Positions 34,110 to 46,089 of a DNA stretch of 64,000 nucleotides are shown piece after piece. Made by a program: the position numbers and the translations under genes. The stretch is taken from the NCBI GenBank assembly GCA_030847615.1, contig JAUMIR010000004.1:98222001-98286000 (forward strand). Reading direction: 5' to 3'. Every line of letters starts with the position of its first letter. Position 1 is the first letter of the stretch. The stretch comes from Gambelia wislizenii (taxonomy: Eukaryota > Chordata > Lepidosauria > Squamata > Crotaphytidae). The notes under the pieces were generated by a model that was given only the letters and a program-made list of their open reading frames with translations, made no database searches and was not told the DNA's origin.

Positions 34110-34690
34110 GTCTCTAATGTACTTGCTCCATGGGTTACCTATTGCCAACACTTACGACTCCTCAAACGTTTTCATCAGCGCTGTATACGTACAATCCTAT
34201 ATATATACTGGACCGACTATGTGATGAATGTTGCTGTCCTTGAGCAAGCAGGGATCACCAGCATCACCATGATACTGAGAACACAGCTGCGCTGGGCAGG
34301 GCACATTTCTAGAATGGATGACCATCGCCTCCCAAAAATAGTACTCTATGGTGAACTCACCATGGATCAGCGTAAGAGGGGTGCACCAAAAAAGCGATAC
34401 AAGGATTCCCTGAAACAACATATCAGGCTTGGCCAAATTGATCACCAACAATGGTCCGCCCTGGCTTCACATCGGGAGGCATGGAGCTACAATGCTGCAG
34501 CTTTATTTGAGAACTCACGCCGAACAAGTCTTGAAGAGAAACAACAATGCAGAAAGAATCACAACCCGGAAACATCACCCAAAGAGACCCTCTGCTGTGA
34601 TTTCTGCAACCAGACTTGTTTATCTCGGATTGGCCTTTTCAGTCATCAGCGCACTTGCAGAAAGCACAGGATGAGTCCTTCCTGAATCTT
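34110..34690 (+). pseudogene. LINE ORF2 C-terminus with C2H2-type tail, copy 1
   Basis: Frames encode a non-LTR retrotransposon C-terminus: YWTDYV.NVAVLEQAGI, ILRTQLRWAGHISRMDDHRL, RGAPKKRYKDSLKQHIRLGQ and a zinc-finger-like end CDFCNQTCLSRIGLFSHQRTC. Frameshifts and missing pieces are present. The RLRW.GH..RM block and the C..C...S.IGL.SH.R tail are common at the ends of several LINE clades; I do not assign the clade. Copies also at 42665-43262 and 55668-55960. Confidence 0.75.
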
Positions 34691-36775
34691 CATTTGCCAA
34701 GAAAAGCCAGAGAGAGAGACTTGCTCCAAAAACATGGAACTCCTTTGTGGGGGAAGCATTCTACCAAGAGACCCCACACCTGCAATTCAAGTACAATTCA
34801 AACTATACTTAGTGGCAACACCTGGAGATTAAAAAGGTTGCTGAAATGTATCAGAAGGATTCTTCCAGTACCTGGCAAAAAGTCCAGGATGAAATCAGGC
34901 TCATCCCATCAGGAAAAACACAGATCCAGTGGTATGTAACTACATTCCTTGTGTTCAGTTTCAATTGATGGTCAGAGCTGCCAACTTTGCCAGACCTCTC
35001 ACTTTACCAACTTGCACATCTCCCATGTGCTTTCATAGGAGCTACAGGAGAAATTTGAATTCAATTGAGATTGGCAGTTAGCAACCCGGGGACACAGTCT
35101 GGCCTATAAGGACCTTCCTATTTGGCCTCTATCTTAGCCCTTGCTTGCATGGGCACCCCCCTCTTTTTATTATGGACTCCGACAGTTTTCCCCTGTGTGT
35201 GCACATGTAGATGATTCTTTAATCCTCCCTAGGTGAAATGTGAAAGAGCCTTGTCAGGAGTCTCTGTCATATCCATAAAATGTGCAAGCCAAAAAGCAAT
35301 AAGAAGTGAGGACCAGGGCATGCCCTTCCAAAACATGGAGTGAGATTTTCACATCAAATGGCAGAAGCTGGAAGGTGGTACCAAAGTATTGGATAGAGCT
35401 GTGTGTCATGCAACCTGCCCTATGCTCCTCTATCTAGTCTATTGCCTTTGGGCATGCTAGACAATGCTGTCCCAGTGCTATTGTTGAAGAAATATTCCAC
35501 TGCCAGGTCACAGCTGACTTTTGAACATGTGGTGGGAGGGTGCACAATGTTATTCTTCACCTCAGATAACAAAATATATTTGACCAATCCTGGTGAGCAC
35601 AGCAAGTGAGATACATAAATTTTGGGAAATTCTGCCTAAAGCCTCTATTGTGTTATAGCTGTGTATATCATAGATGTGTTAAAAATTCCTTGCAGACAAT
35701 GATGGGATAGGCGGAATATAGATCTGGACCTACTTTTGGATGATCTGAAGTAGATTAGCAAGGGCATCTGATTGTCAGCAGTTTAACAATGGGAACAATC
35801 CAAGATGACACGTTGAAGAAAATTTATGGGGAAAAATTGTGATCTCAGTCCATTTCTGGTACTCAAGACAAATTGCTTGGCTCAGAATTCTTTTTAACTG
35901 TAAATATGTCTCGTTTTCATCTGGTGGGTCTTGAGGGTCTGGTTGAAAATGAAGTAGGTGCGGCAAGCTTGAAGTCTACACATACTGAGTCAATGGTATA
36001 TAAAATAATAATCTTCTTTGTATCAAGGATGACAGGACTAAACTAGACCTTCAATAAGGACAGAATTTCCTGAAATTTTTAAATAACTATTAACAGTAGC
36101 TGTGGGGCACCCTAATTTGGATCAGGGCTGTAGATTTGGATCAGACCAGGGTAGAAGGATGATTAACTCTCTCCTCTACGCTGTTTTCCCAATGTCAAGT
36201 CGCTCTTTGTTCCATAAGGCAAAGTTTATGGGTCTCATACGGGTGCCTCCATATTTTGCCCCACTACAGAATGCACATATAAGACATTACTCAAATTGAG
36301 TAAAGGAAGACTCTTATCTCATCCCTGCTTCCTGTTCTTACAATTTTTCTACCTTTTACAATGCCACCCTGATCCCTGACCTTATGTACTCTGTCTCCAC
36401 TTTCTGAATGTATTTTGGATTAAGAGGAAACGAGGCAGAGCAACCATTAAAGAGCAAAAGGAAACAGCTGGGGAGGACCATGGCATGCCCCTCCATTCTG
36501 GTAGCATAAATAATGTATATGCCCCGCCATACTTATTATACAGCTAATACTATGTATTGTATTTATTGCTTCTGAAAGCTGTTTCAGATCTTTTTAGATG
36601 TTACGTTCTTCCCAGGTCTGTGAGTGGAAAGGAATAACTGATTTCATTTCTAGAACTGCTTCTCATCTAGTACAGTTTCTCACTGCAGTAACATACTGGC
36701 TTCCCCTTCCCCTTGCAGCTTCCAGTAGGCTCTTTTGGAGAGTCTCTCAGCCTGCAGGAGGACATTTATTGCAGA
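34691..36775. other. RAB3B intron 1 stretch, unassigned
   Basis: No gene seen. Around 35775-35966 a short minus-strand frame (HLLHFQPDPQDPPDENETYL) could be a decayed LINE piece but is not diagnostic. Confidence 0.35.
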
Positions 36776-36779
36776 TATG

Positions 36780-36985
36780 ACTCACTAAAAAAAAAACAAT
36801 AATGTTTGGTAAGGTAGAAGGCAGTAGAAAAAGAAGACCACATTCCAGATGGATAGACTCAATCAAGGAAGCCACGTCATTGAGTCTGCAAGACTTGAGC
36901 AGGGCTGTTGATAGGGTGACTTGGAGGCTTCTCATTCATGGGGTCACAATATGTGGAAGTCAACTTGACAGCAGTTAACAAACAA
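36780..36985 (+). mobile_element. LINE 3' end, BovB/RTE-like
   Basis: 'aagaccacattccagatggatagactcaatcaaggaagcca' in pieces, then 'gagtctgcaagacttgagcagg', 'catggggtcacaatatgtgg', 'aacttgacagcagttaacaa'. The 'shared GGTC-C-AGTCG-ACTTGA' type end resembles RTE/BovB 3' tails. Clade call is tentative. Confidence 0.45.
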
Positions 36986-37845
36986 AAATAAGGGGCTACA
37001 GGGGGAAGAGGAGATTTAAAAAACACAATCCTTACCTCTTCCATCTGTGAGAATGTTCAGTTAGTGGAGTTTGACTCTTTTTTTTTTTTAATGAATGGAA
37101 CCAAAATGTGCCATATGGGTGGGCAAAGTGAAGCACTGGGGTGACATGAAGCCCCAATTCCTGTTTTTGTAACCCTTGAACCCTCCAGACTCACTGGACT
37201 GCCCTTTTTTGCCCCCACTATAAAGGTGAAATTGCCTTCAAAAGAAGCAATTCACCTTTTTAATTGGTTGTAGCATCTCTCTGGGCTCTTTTAAAATTTC
37301 CTGTTTCTGAAAACCAGAAGTTGACTTCTTGCCATTTCTGGGGGAGAGGTGGTGATGCTTGGTTTTAGATACTTTGAGAGACATCCAGAGGGTCCCAGGG
37401 GCATAAAACAGGCTTCTGGACCTGGTGCAGTTGCCTATCCCACATGTACAGGACGTTTAGTGTTCCAATTATATAATTAATATATTGATGTTGGGTTCTG
37501 TAGACCTTAAAGGTTTTGCTCCAGCCCTTTTAGGAGGGAACATACCCAGAACATGGTGCTGAGGGTTTAAAATTCTAATTCATGGTAATTAACTCAGCAG
37601 GATTGTATTTGGTTCCTTATGCTTTCCTACTTAAACAAGACACCACTAGGAAATGTCATTCACAGGTTTGGGTGAAAGTGTCATCAAGATGTAAATAAAA
37701 CAGAGCTCTGTGTCTCAGTTTCTCCAAGTAGTGCCAGGGAGGGAGTGTGCAGAAACCCTGAACATGTGTCAATAGCCTAGTTTGGGATAGATGATGCACT
37801 TTATTTAGAAAAGATTGTTAATTTGGATGGCCGTGTGCAATTGGT
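36986..37845. other. RAB3B intron 1 stretch, unassigned
   Basis: Includes a poly(T) run (37078-37089). No gene or clear element seen. Confidence 0.4.
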
Positions 37846-37849
37846 GCTA

Positions 37850-38360
37850 TATTTGTCTGATGGACTGATTTATAACCCACTTTTCTTCCAAAATTGAAAT
37901 TCAAGGTGGTGTATAATTTTTAAGAAAAGGATACCAACAATAACACAAAAAATTGTATTACTAAAACACTATTAAAACAATTGCAATATTATAACACAAT
38001 TGAATTAAAACCAATTACAATTGTCCCTCCGTATCGACGGATTTGGTATCCACAGATTTAAGTCTTCATGGCTTGAAAATATTTTTTAAAAAATAATAAT
38101 CCAGAAAGCAAACCTTGATTTTGCCATCTTATATAAGGGAAACCATTCTGCTATGCCATTGCATATAATGGGACTTGAATATTCATGGATTTTGGTATCC
38201 ACAGGGGGTCCTGAAACCAAACCCCAGCAAATATGAAGGGACAACTATATAACACAATTGAATTAAAACCAATTTCAAAACACATCAGTTAAAAAGCACA
38301 GCATCACCACTTAAAAGCACTTTTCTCAGCAGCAATCCAATTGCAAAAGGTATACCTGGA
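37850..38360 (-). mobile_element. L2-like LINE 3'UTR fragment split by a MITE
   Basis: Antisense tail: 'tttataacccacttttcttcc', 'attcaaggtggtgtataattt', 'ccaacaataacacaaaa'. A MITE (38018-38247) interrupts it between two copies of a roughly 25-bp direct repeat. Confidence 0.6.
38018..38247. mobile_element. TA-flanked Tigger-like MITE, 230 bp
   Basis: Same family as 27453-27683 and 39084-39311, in the opposite orientation; ends caattgtccctccg and agggacaacta with TA on both sides. Confidence 0.85.
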
Positions 38361-39080
38361 AAAATAGAGCCAACCTAGCTTCTCTTGTGTCATGACCCCG
38401 CTAAAGGGGTCCTTATCACATAAAAAAAGTCCTCAGATGAGGGCCCAGGACTCCCAAAAAGCAGAGCCTCCCCTTAGAATCTACCAGAGTCCAAGAGGAG
38501 TGCTCAGGTGGGACAGCAGAGGATCTACTCCATCCAGAGGAGGGAGGTTCTGCAAAAGAAAGAGAAACAGACCTGTCCCCAAAAGCAGCAACACCTAAAG
38601 AGGCAGGGCAGAGCAGCCTGGCCTAGGAGAAATGCAAGACTATAGCAGGGAACTCATAGAGACTGAGGAATTTCAGATGTGGAGGGCTTCTGCTAGTAGA
38701 CCCTGAGCAGCTCTGAGGAGTGAGCAATGTTTAAAGAAGAGTGAATGAACCTAATCTCTCTCCCCTGAATTTGACTTGTCAAACAATTTTATAGGGCCTT
38801 TTCTATTTTGATCCCCAGCCCAACTCTGTTCCTTGATCTCTGCTTTTGTCTGACTCTTATCTATTTTGTTTGTGGTCTCCAATGTGTGCCTTGACTCCAG
38901 TTCAGCTTCCTAGATGCTATGTTATGTCTGATCTGCTGCAGACCTAACTGTGGGGCTATTGCCCTGATTTGGGACCACCCAACACCCTGCCTGGAATCAG
39001 GACACCTTGCTAAGGAGGACCAGAGTCTAGATGAGGTTGCAAGCAATTCCCTTAAAGAACCAACTGTACAGCTTGACTCT
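38361..39080. other. RAB3B intron 1 stretch, unassigned
   Basis: Slightly GC-richer than its surroundings. Short plus-strand ORFs (for example around 38392-38598) show no recognisable domain and no sign of selection that I can see. Confidence 0.35.
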
Positions 39081-39083
39081 ATA

Positions 39084-39311
39084 CAGTTGTCCCTTCATAT
39101 TCGCTGGGGTTTGGTTCCAGGATCCCCCATGGATTCCAAAATCCGTGAATACTCAAGTCCCATTATATGCAATGGCATAGCAAAATGGTGTCCCTTATAT
39201 AAGATGACAAAATCAAAGTTTGTTTTTTGGATTATTTTTTTAAAGAATATTTTCAAGCCATGTATACTTAAGTCCGTGGATACCAAATCCATGGATACGG
39301 AGGGACAACTA
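39084..39311. mobile_element. TA-flanked Tigger-like MITE, 228 bp
   Basis: Same family and orientation as 27453-27683; very similar over its full length, so a recent family. TA duplicated at both ends. Confidence 0.88.
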
Positions 39312-39313
39312 TA

Positions 39314-42045
39314 ACTGTCTATAGATGGGCAGATGGTGTTGGTTACCAAGAATGCTTCTATTGTCTGTGGCTCATCTTTCCATATACTGTACATTCTTGT
39401 CTAGAACAAAATGAACCTTACTACAGTCACTCACGTCTTGGTTATATCCTGATAGGTGGCTGTATTTAAAGGTAGTTTGGAAAGTTCTGCTTGTCCAGCC
39501 TATTTTGTCGCGGGGGCAGGAATCAGAACCTATAATATCAGTTCTGTACCAGTTGTACAATTCTGTACATGTACTTTCTGCCAGTACTTTTCTGAACCCA
39601 GTTTAAAGAGCTAGTGTATACTTTAAAGCTGAAAGTAGTTTTGTACTAGGTTATTTGAAGGACCACCTACAACTGCATTAGCCTGCTTGGACAAGATCAA
39701 CCATGAAGGCCCTGTTCTAAAGCCCAACAGTAATTTCCATTATGTTAGTTCTTACAAGAAATAGTCTTTCTTGTCATGGGCTCACCATTATGGAACTCCT
39801 TTCCATGGGAAGTGACACTGATTCCCTTGTGGATTGCTTCAGACTGACTAAACTGCTTGTGCAATAGATGATAGAGCAGGCAGTTTCCATATTTCCACAA
39901 CTCACACACTGATGTATCTACAACCTCATGGCTCAGTCAGAAGTGCTGTGACAGCAGCAACCTTAACCACCTGTTCCATGTGTAGACATCTAGCCCCCGC
40001 CAGATGAGGAGGCAGGTACATGGCATATACCTCCCACCAGATGCATATAAAGCATATTTATATTTATGCTCTGTACCTGGGGCCTTAATACCACTCAGTA
40101 CTGCATCCGAAGAAGTAAATTAATAGCCATGAAAGCTCATGCAAAAATAAAAACCAGTTAAGTCTTAAAGCTGCTGCCACATTTCTTTTTCTTTTCTTTT
40201 TTTTTTCCTGCCCCTTCCCTCCTCCTTTTTATACCCTAATTGTGTTCTTACATTTCTCCCACCTGGGCATTCTTGCATCAGTGAAGCTTCCATTTTGCAG
40301 GTCAGCTACAGTATGTCACAAAATTTGACTCAGAACTGCAACTAGATTTTTTTGTCTGTTGATCATTGTCACTTGGCAATTCTGCAACTGGGAGACCAGG
40401 CTGCTCTGGAAGCCAATGGCTACATTATCTGAGGTCAATGCCCACTTCTAATCTGATCAACTCCCAGTTTCATGTGTTTCTGTATCTGGGATGCCTGAAG
40501 GCTCCATTGTCCAATGCTTTCTTTTCTTCTCATTATCATCCCAACCGCTAACAAGAAATGCCAAATTCCATCACAATCATAGACACACAGATTATTACTT
40601 AAGAGCCTAATATTAACAAATTCATCTCATTTCCATAATACACTGATCATTATGATTTGTTCTTAATCCATGATCTGGATTTTCTTGCCACATTCTTTCA
40701 GTCTTTGTTTTTTGAGCTTTGCAAAGTCAGTAAGCCCCTGCCCAGCAGTGTATACACATTTTATAGGTCTGGTTCTTTGTTTCAAGATATAAGAGCTTCA
40801 GCATTTAGTTTATACTCTCTCCCTCTCTCCTGCACAGACAGACAGACAGACAGACAGAGCAGTCCAAGCCATGTCCCTTAACCTGATGCCTTCCTCAATA
40901 TATTGCATTACAATTCCCATTGGCTACGCAGACTGGAGATTATGGAAGCTGTAGTTTAACATATCTAGAACACTCTCAGTTGTTCCCTATGGTATCTACT
41001 GAGAAGACAATTCACAGATTTTATTCTTAAGATTAGTTTTACATTAATATTATTTAGCCTATTGCTCTCTCCACTCAGATCTTAATAATATTGCACAGGC
41101 AGCACACAAGACAAAAAATTAAATTTTACAAATGGAGTCAGTGTGCATATTGGGAACTAACATTGGAATGTGCCATAAATAATTTGTAAAAAGAGGTTTT
41201 AAAAAACAAACAAGGTTCCATCCAAAACAATGAAGAGATCATTAGAAAACAAAACTTGGGGTTTCAAATAAATTAGTTTGTTAAGTATGTTGGGTTATTC
41301 TAATAAAAAATGAAATCAGGGTGATTCACTAATTCATTCTGAGAAAGCAAGAACCAGCAAAGACCTTTATTATTAGCAGAGCCACACATACCAAATACAT
41401 TGCTGTATATGAACATTGACATATCAGCTTTATACATCAGAACAGTCTTTTAAAATTTAAAACTTGATTTATTATGTTTGACTATTCTCTAGTGTAAAAT
41501 GATCCAAAAGGTCATGAAGATACTGGAAATGACAAACTACAGTCTCTTACCACAATCCTTCATTAAGAAACAGACCACCTTAGATGACAGTTTTATTTTT
41601 GCATATGGCCCACTTTTTCAAAAATAGCCTATTTTGAACAAAGAAAAAAAAATAAAATATTAAACTAAGCCCAGCCTGATAACATGAAAGACCTAGTATC
41701 ACCTCCTTAATGATCCATTCTGGTGTAATTTATTGTCGTGGATTACTAAAGCAAGGGAAGGAAAGCTTGATGTAGCTTCTTAACTGTAACATTTCCCCAC
41801 TCATTTTCTTCATTTCTAAAGTGAAGGATCCCAGCACTCAAACCTCTAAAGCTGAAAGATCTCCCTCCAAATCTCAGACAGGGAGAGGGGACGGACTGCC
41901 CCTGGACAGCCACTCTGTATATACTCAGAAGAACGCTCATTACTACACACGTTCAGCTCTGAGCCTGATCTCAGCGCTAATTCGGAGCTGAGAAAGTTTA
42001 GAACCCCCAAACACACACCTACCTCGTGCTTTGTTTCATACAAGC
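39314..42045. other. RAB3B intron 1 / first-exon-proximal stretch
   Basis: No coding signal seen. Around 40095-40185 the phrase 'gaagtaaattaatagccatgaaagctcatgc' followed by 'gtcttaaagctgctgccaca' matches a widespread amniote repeat that I cannot name. The rest is unassigned. Confidence 0.4.
40834..40859 (+). repeat. (GACA)n microsatellite
   Basis: Six tandem 'acag/gaca' tetramers following a pyrimidine-rich tract. Confidence 0.9.
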
Positions 42046-42049
42046 CGGG

Positions 42050-42590
42050 GTTGAGCTAGGTTTCCTCGCCCTCAAGACTCAGGAGATCCACTTGCCTCGA
42101 GTCTTCTTCAGGCAGACTTAGGCGCAGTGGGAAGAGAGGCGGGAAAGATGGAGACAGGAGGCATGGGGCTGCCCTCCTGGGACCCGGGGGAGTTGGGTGG
42201 GGAGCAGACATCCTCTTACCTGAGGCGCAGATGAGGGAGACGCTTGGCGCGCAAGGAGAGGGATGGAGCCCAAAATGAGCGGGGAGGAGGCACCGCTTGG
42301 CTATTCAGCCCACTCCGAGCAGAGCGGCTGCCTGCACGGACCTCCGGACGGAGAATAGCAGCCGTCCAGCTTAGCGACACATCCAGCAAATCCTCTCCCC
42401 GCCCTGGACAGAAGACAACCTTCGGGGCGGAGCTCCTGCTGCTGTACCGTCCCCTTTCCCGCCTCTTTCCTCGCGGGGCGGAATCTAGGGTGCCTTTTTG
42501 GAGATGTGAGGGAAATAGTGCGAGGGAGGGGCGAACGAAAGGGAAAGGCAGGGCCCCCAAAGGAGTGAGCCTCAGCCACCCGTGGCCTAC
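42050..42590 (-). promoter_or_regulatory. RAB3B: CpG-rich block: likely RAB3B promoter and non-coding exon 1
   Basis: This stretch is GC-rich and CpG-dense (for example gcgcgc near 42247 and cgcggggcgg near 42473) within otherwise AT-rich DNA. On the minus strand a good splice donor, CTCAG followed by gtaagagga, ends a putative exon at 42220. A second donor-like site (CGAG followed by gtaggt) ends at 42023. RAB3 genes have a non-coding first exon, and the coding exon at 15.1 kb has an acceptor touching its ATG, so an upstream 5'UTR exon on this strand is required. This block is the best candidate. The transcription start and exon 5' end cannot be fixed by eye. Forward and reverse ORFs here are GC-driven and are not called as genes. 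Confidence 0.6.
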
Positions 42591-42664
42591 CCCTCAACCC
42601 AGGTTTTTCCACCTCCAGTGCCACTGATAGAGCTTGTTTCAATTCTCCTGCTCCACCTTTTAGT

Positions 42665-43262
42665 TGGTTGTCTATATACAGTGTGTATAGAGCCATTGTA
42701 CTGTCTAGTCTCCTTTACGGGTCTGATACATGGGTCACCTATTGCCAACACTTATGACTCTCGAACACTTTCATCAGCACTGTATACGCACAATCCTAAA
42801 TATACACTGGACTGACTGTGTGACGAATGTTGCTATCCTTGAGCAAGCAGCGATCACCAGCATTGAGGCCATGATATTGAGAACACAGCTGCGCTGGGCA
42901 GGGCATGTTTCTAGGATGGAGGACCATCGCCTCCCAAAAATAGTACAGTACTCTACAGTGAACTCGCCATGGGTCAGCGTAAGGAATCCCTGAAACAACA
43001 TCTCAGGCTCGGCCAAATTGATCACCAACAATGGTCCGCCCTGGCCTCACATTGGGAGGCACAGAGACACACTATCCACAATGCTGCAGCCTTATTTGAG
43101 AACTCATTCCGAACAAGTCTTGGAGAGAAACGACAACGCAGAAAGAATCACAACCCGGAAACATCACCCAAGGAGACCTTCTGCTGTGCTTTCTGCAACC
43201 AGACTTGTTTATCTCGGATTGGCCTTTTTAGTCATTAGCGCGCTTGCAGAAAGCGCAGGATG
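42665..43262 (+). pseudogene. LINE ORF2 C-terminus with C2H2-type tail, copy 2
   Basis: Same element as 34110-34690: ILRTQLRWAGHVSRMEDHRL, LKQHLRLGQIDHQQWSALAS, CAFCNQTCLSRIGLFSH then a stop. It begins about 75 bases past the CpG block, just upstream of the RAB3B promoter on the minus strand, and carries its own deletions. Confidence 0.75.
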
Positions 43263-43369
43263 AGTCCTTTTTGAATTTTCGTTTGCGAAGAAAAGCCAGA
43301 GAGGTATAGATCCCATGGTATTTCCTTTCAATCTACAATCACATAAGTTGTTATCAGAATTGGCTCAAG

Positions 43370-43855
43370 ACATTTTGTTGCCTGAGGCAGAGCATCACAT
43401 GAGAAGCTGGAACATGTCCAGAGGAGGTGAAATGGTGAAAGGTCTGGAAGCCATGCCCTATGAGGAGCGGCTTAGGGAGCTGGGTATGTTTAGCCTGGGG
43501 AAGAGAAGGTTAAGAGGTGTCATGGTAACGCTGTTTAAATATTTGAAAGGATGTCATATTGATGACGGAGCAAGCTTGTTTTCTGCAGCTCCAAAGACTA
43601 GAACACAGGGCAAGGGACTCAAACTACAGGAAAAGAAATTCCATCTAAACATTAGGAAGAATTTCCTGACAGTAAGAGCTGTTTGGCAGTGGAATGCGCT
43701 GCCTCAGAGTGTGGTGGAGTCTCTTTCTTTGGAGGTTTTTAAACAGAGGCTGGATGGCCATCTGTCAGGAATGCTTTGATTGTGTATTCATGCAGGGCAG
43801 GGGGTTGGACTAGACAGTCCTTGTGGTCTCTTCCAACCCTATGGTTCTATGCCCC
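43370..43855 (+). pseudogene. CR1 LINE ORF2 C-terminus and 3'UTR
   Basis: The reading frame is open for much of 43315-43779: LRELGMFSLGKRRLRGVMVT, LFKYLKGCHIDDGASLFSAA, HLNIRKNFLTVRAVWQWNAL, PQSVVESLSLEVFKQRLDGH, the conserved CR1 C-terminal block. It is followed by the CR1 3' end ('ggactagacagtccttgtgg', 'ccaaccctatggttctatg'). Confidence 0.9.
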
Positions 43856-44300
43856 CACCCCCAAAGTCAAATCTTAGAGAATTCTTCACAGACTTATTTT
43901 GCTATGTAAACAGGCCCTAGGTGTATTGCAGTTTGACAGCCAGGCTATTAAGATATATTAGGGCAGAACCCTCACAAGCATTTCCCACCAAATTCAGCCA
44001 TAAAAATATAACAGATTAAATAACTAGCAATTTGTTGCCCTTACATGATGCTCAGAATCTGCTGCCAGAAGTAGTCATTTCATTATCTGTGAAGATGAGT
44101 ATTCCCACTGCATTATAGCCTGAATGTTCAAGGAGCTATCCAAAATGCTGAACTCTATACTAAAACAGGGGTCAGTACCTCATCTAGATTAAGGTCTAGA
44201 CTAAAATCTAGAGTAAATTAATTGGTGCACTACATGGAGCCATCAGCTGCCATGGATGCTACCAGTGCTATTCCAGTTCTGATTTGGGGCCAAGATATCT
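43856..44300. other. Intergenic stretch, unassigned
   Basis: No feature recognised apart from local 'tctagattaaggtctagactaaaatctaga' symmetry at 44178-44210. Confidence 0.35.
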
Positions 44301-44304
44301 AAAA

Positions 44305-44545
44305 GATATCCAATTCACTTTGCTGTGCATTCCTAGTAAGAGTAGAAGTGGAAAGCTGATTGGTTGGATGTGTATAAGGGGTGGAGCTTGCTGGCAAGGC
44401 AAGTGACTGAAATCACCATGTTGGATTTTTGCTGTGTGCCGAGGCAACGAAACAGAATTTCCTCCCTCTTTTTTTCTGTTCATTTAAGTAGAAGAATATC
44501 GTGCTTCTGCACCTTGAATATGCTTTTTTAAAAAAATAATGTTTG
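44305..44545 (-). mobile_element. Non-autonomous DNA transposon, copy 2 (partial)
   Basis: About 240 bases nearly identical to the interior of 44741-45383, including 'ccaattcactttgctgtgcat', 'gctgattggttggatgtg', 'ggcaaggcaagtgactgaaa' and 'gcaccttgaatatgctttttt', same orientation. Termini are missing. Confidence 0.7.
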
Positions 44546-44740
44546 GTTACCTGCATGTAACCTTACAGCCACCACTAGAAGTCCTGTAACATGTCATGCC
44601 ACTAGAGAAACAACACTGATGGAATCTCAAAACAAGTCCTTTTAGATAGCAACATTCCAATTATAGAGCTCCCTCTCCAGGCAGGTGAGATTGCTTTTTT
44701 TCCCTTCCTCTGATTTAAATAGGAAGTAAGGACTACCCAG

Positions 44741-45383
44741 GGCTTGTCTATACAGTGAAAATACGCCTCATGGAATTCAAGGAGAATACGTTTTGTCTAA
44801 ATGGGATCCCGCATCAATCCACCATATTTAGAAGGAAGGGGGGCAAAAATACCAAATACTCCATGGGAAAAGCCTTTGTGGCCTTTCTCGTATATTTTTT
44901 TAACTCCAAAGGAAATACGCATTCCCACTTGTTGGAACAACCAATTCACTTTGCTGTGCATTCCCAGTAAGAACAGAAGTGGAAAGCTGATTGGTTGGAT
45001 GTGCATAGGGCGTGGAGCTTGCTGGCAAGGCAAGTGACTGAAACCGCCATGTTGGATTTTTGCTGTGTGCTAAGGCAACGAAACAGAATTTCCCCCCTCT
45101 TTTTTTCTGTTTATTTAAGTAGAATATTGCACTTCTGCACCTTGAATATGCTTTTTTAAAAAAAATAATGTTCGGCAATGGCAACTGGTGACAATAAAAA
45201 TGCAAGTAATTCACTCACACCCACCATCTTGATTCGCAGGTATGGCCATTTGACAAACAAACATGTATGCCTTGGCATGTCTACAATCTTGAAAAATACA
45301 CGGAGACAAATGAAAGCCCCTGCAAATTGGCATTAGTGCATATCAATCCACATTTTATAGCCTCATATAGATAACCCCCTAAA
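44741..45383 (-). mobile_element. Non-autonomous DNA transposon, copy 3 (near full length)
   Basis: Begins agggcttgtctatacagtg. The interior matches 7090-7721 in reverse. The far end is diverged (tatagataacccc). Short ORFs are not conserved between copies. Confidence 0.7.
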
Positions 45384-45397
45384 TACCCTAAAGGTAC

Positions 45398-45590
45398 CAG
45401 ATCCCATTTGATCTTGGAAGCTAAGCAGGGGCAGCTCTGATTAGTACTTGGATGGGAAACCACCAAGAAATACCAGGTGCTATATTTCAGAGGAAGGAAC
45501 TGGCAAACCAACCTCTGCCTAATACTATGAAATTAATGGGGTCACCATAGGTCAACAGGCAACTTTAAGGCACATAACACACAAAGATTG
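45398..45590 (+). mobile_element. 5S-rRNA-derived SINE, near full length
   Basis: The 5S-like head carries the internal promoter sequence 'gatcttggaagctaagcagg' and 'attagtacttggatgggaaacc', then 'aataccaggtgct', the body 'tatatttcagaggaagg' and the tail 'ggcaactttaaggcacataac'. This is the squamate 5S-SINE structure; it is not a functional 5S gene because the 3' half is replaced. Confidence 0.9.
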
Positions 45591-46085
45591 TATTGTTCTA
45601 TCACACTGCTGATCCTTACAATTCCTTCAATAATGCTGTCCCTAAATGTTACTGAGTGGTTTTGTTTCTTCTGCAAGAAGTGCAGCTTTAATGTTTGCCT
45701 TGTATGTTGCACTGAGTGCCTGCTGGACAGAAGGTGTGCTTTTTAATAAGTCCAATAAAATAAATAAATACCCCACTAGCCTTAGGAATATTACATTGAC
45801 AATATATGTTTAGCTTCATTATATGGAACTCAATAACAGATTGTAAGTAAATTGACACAGTTTATTCTTTATTGGAATCAGTCTTGTGGATAAATTAAGA
45901 TTAGATAGCTTGCTTGTAATTTCCTATTGTATTTGTTGTAAACTATTGGTAGGAGAGGAGTTATTTAATGTTGTTTAAATGTACCTTTATGGCTACAATG
46001 TTCTACTCAACTGTCTGAACTCTCTCCAGTAATTAGAAGGAGATGATGAGCAGAAAATATTAGTTGCTAGGTTGAGACTGAGAAC
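45591..46085. other. Intergenic stretch, unassigned
   Basis: AT-rich; nothing recognised. Confidence 0.4.
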
Positions 46086-46089
46086 AGAA

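Noticed and set aside
42216..42696. ORFs of 110-130 residues in the CpG block
   Set aside because: High GC lowers stop frequency; no homology or splice structure supports coding. The block is better explained as promoter and 5'UTR.
45398..45590. 5S rRNA gene
   Set aside because: Only an internal part of 5S is present, fused to a SINE body and tail; also seen in several truncated copies.
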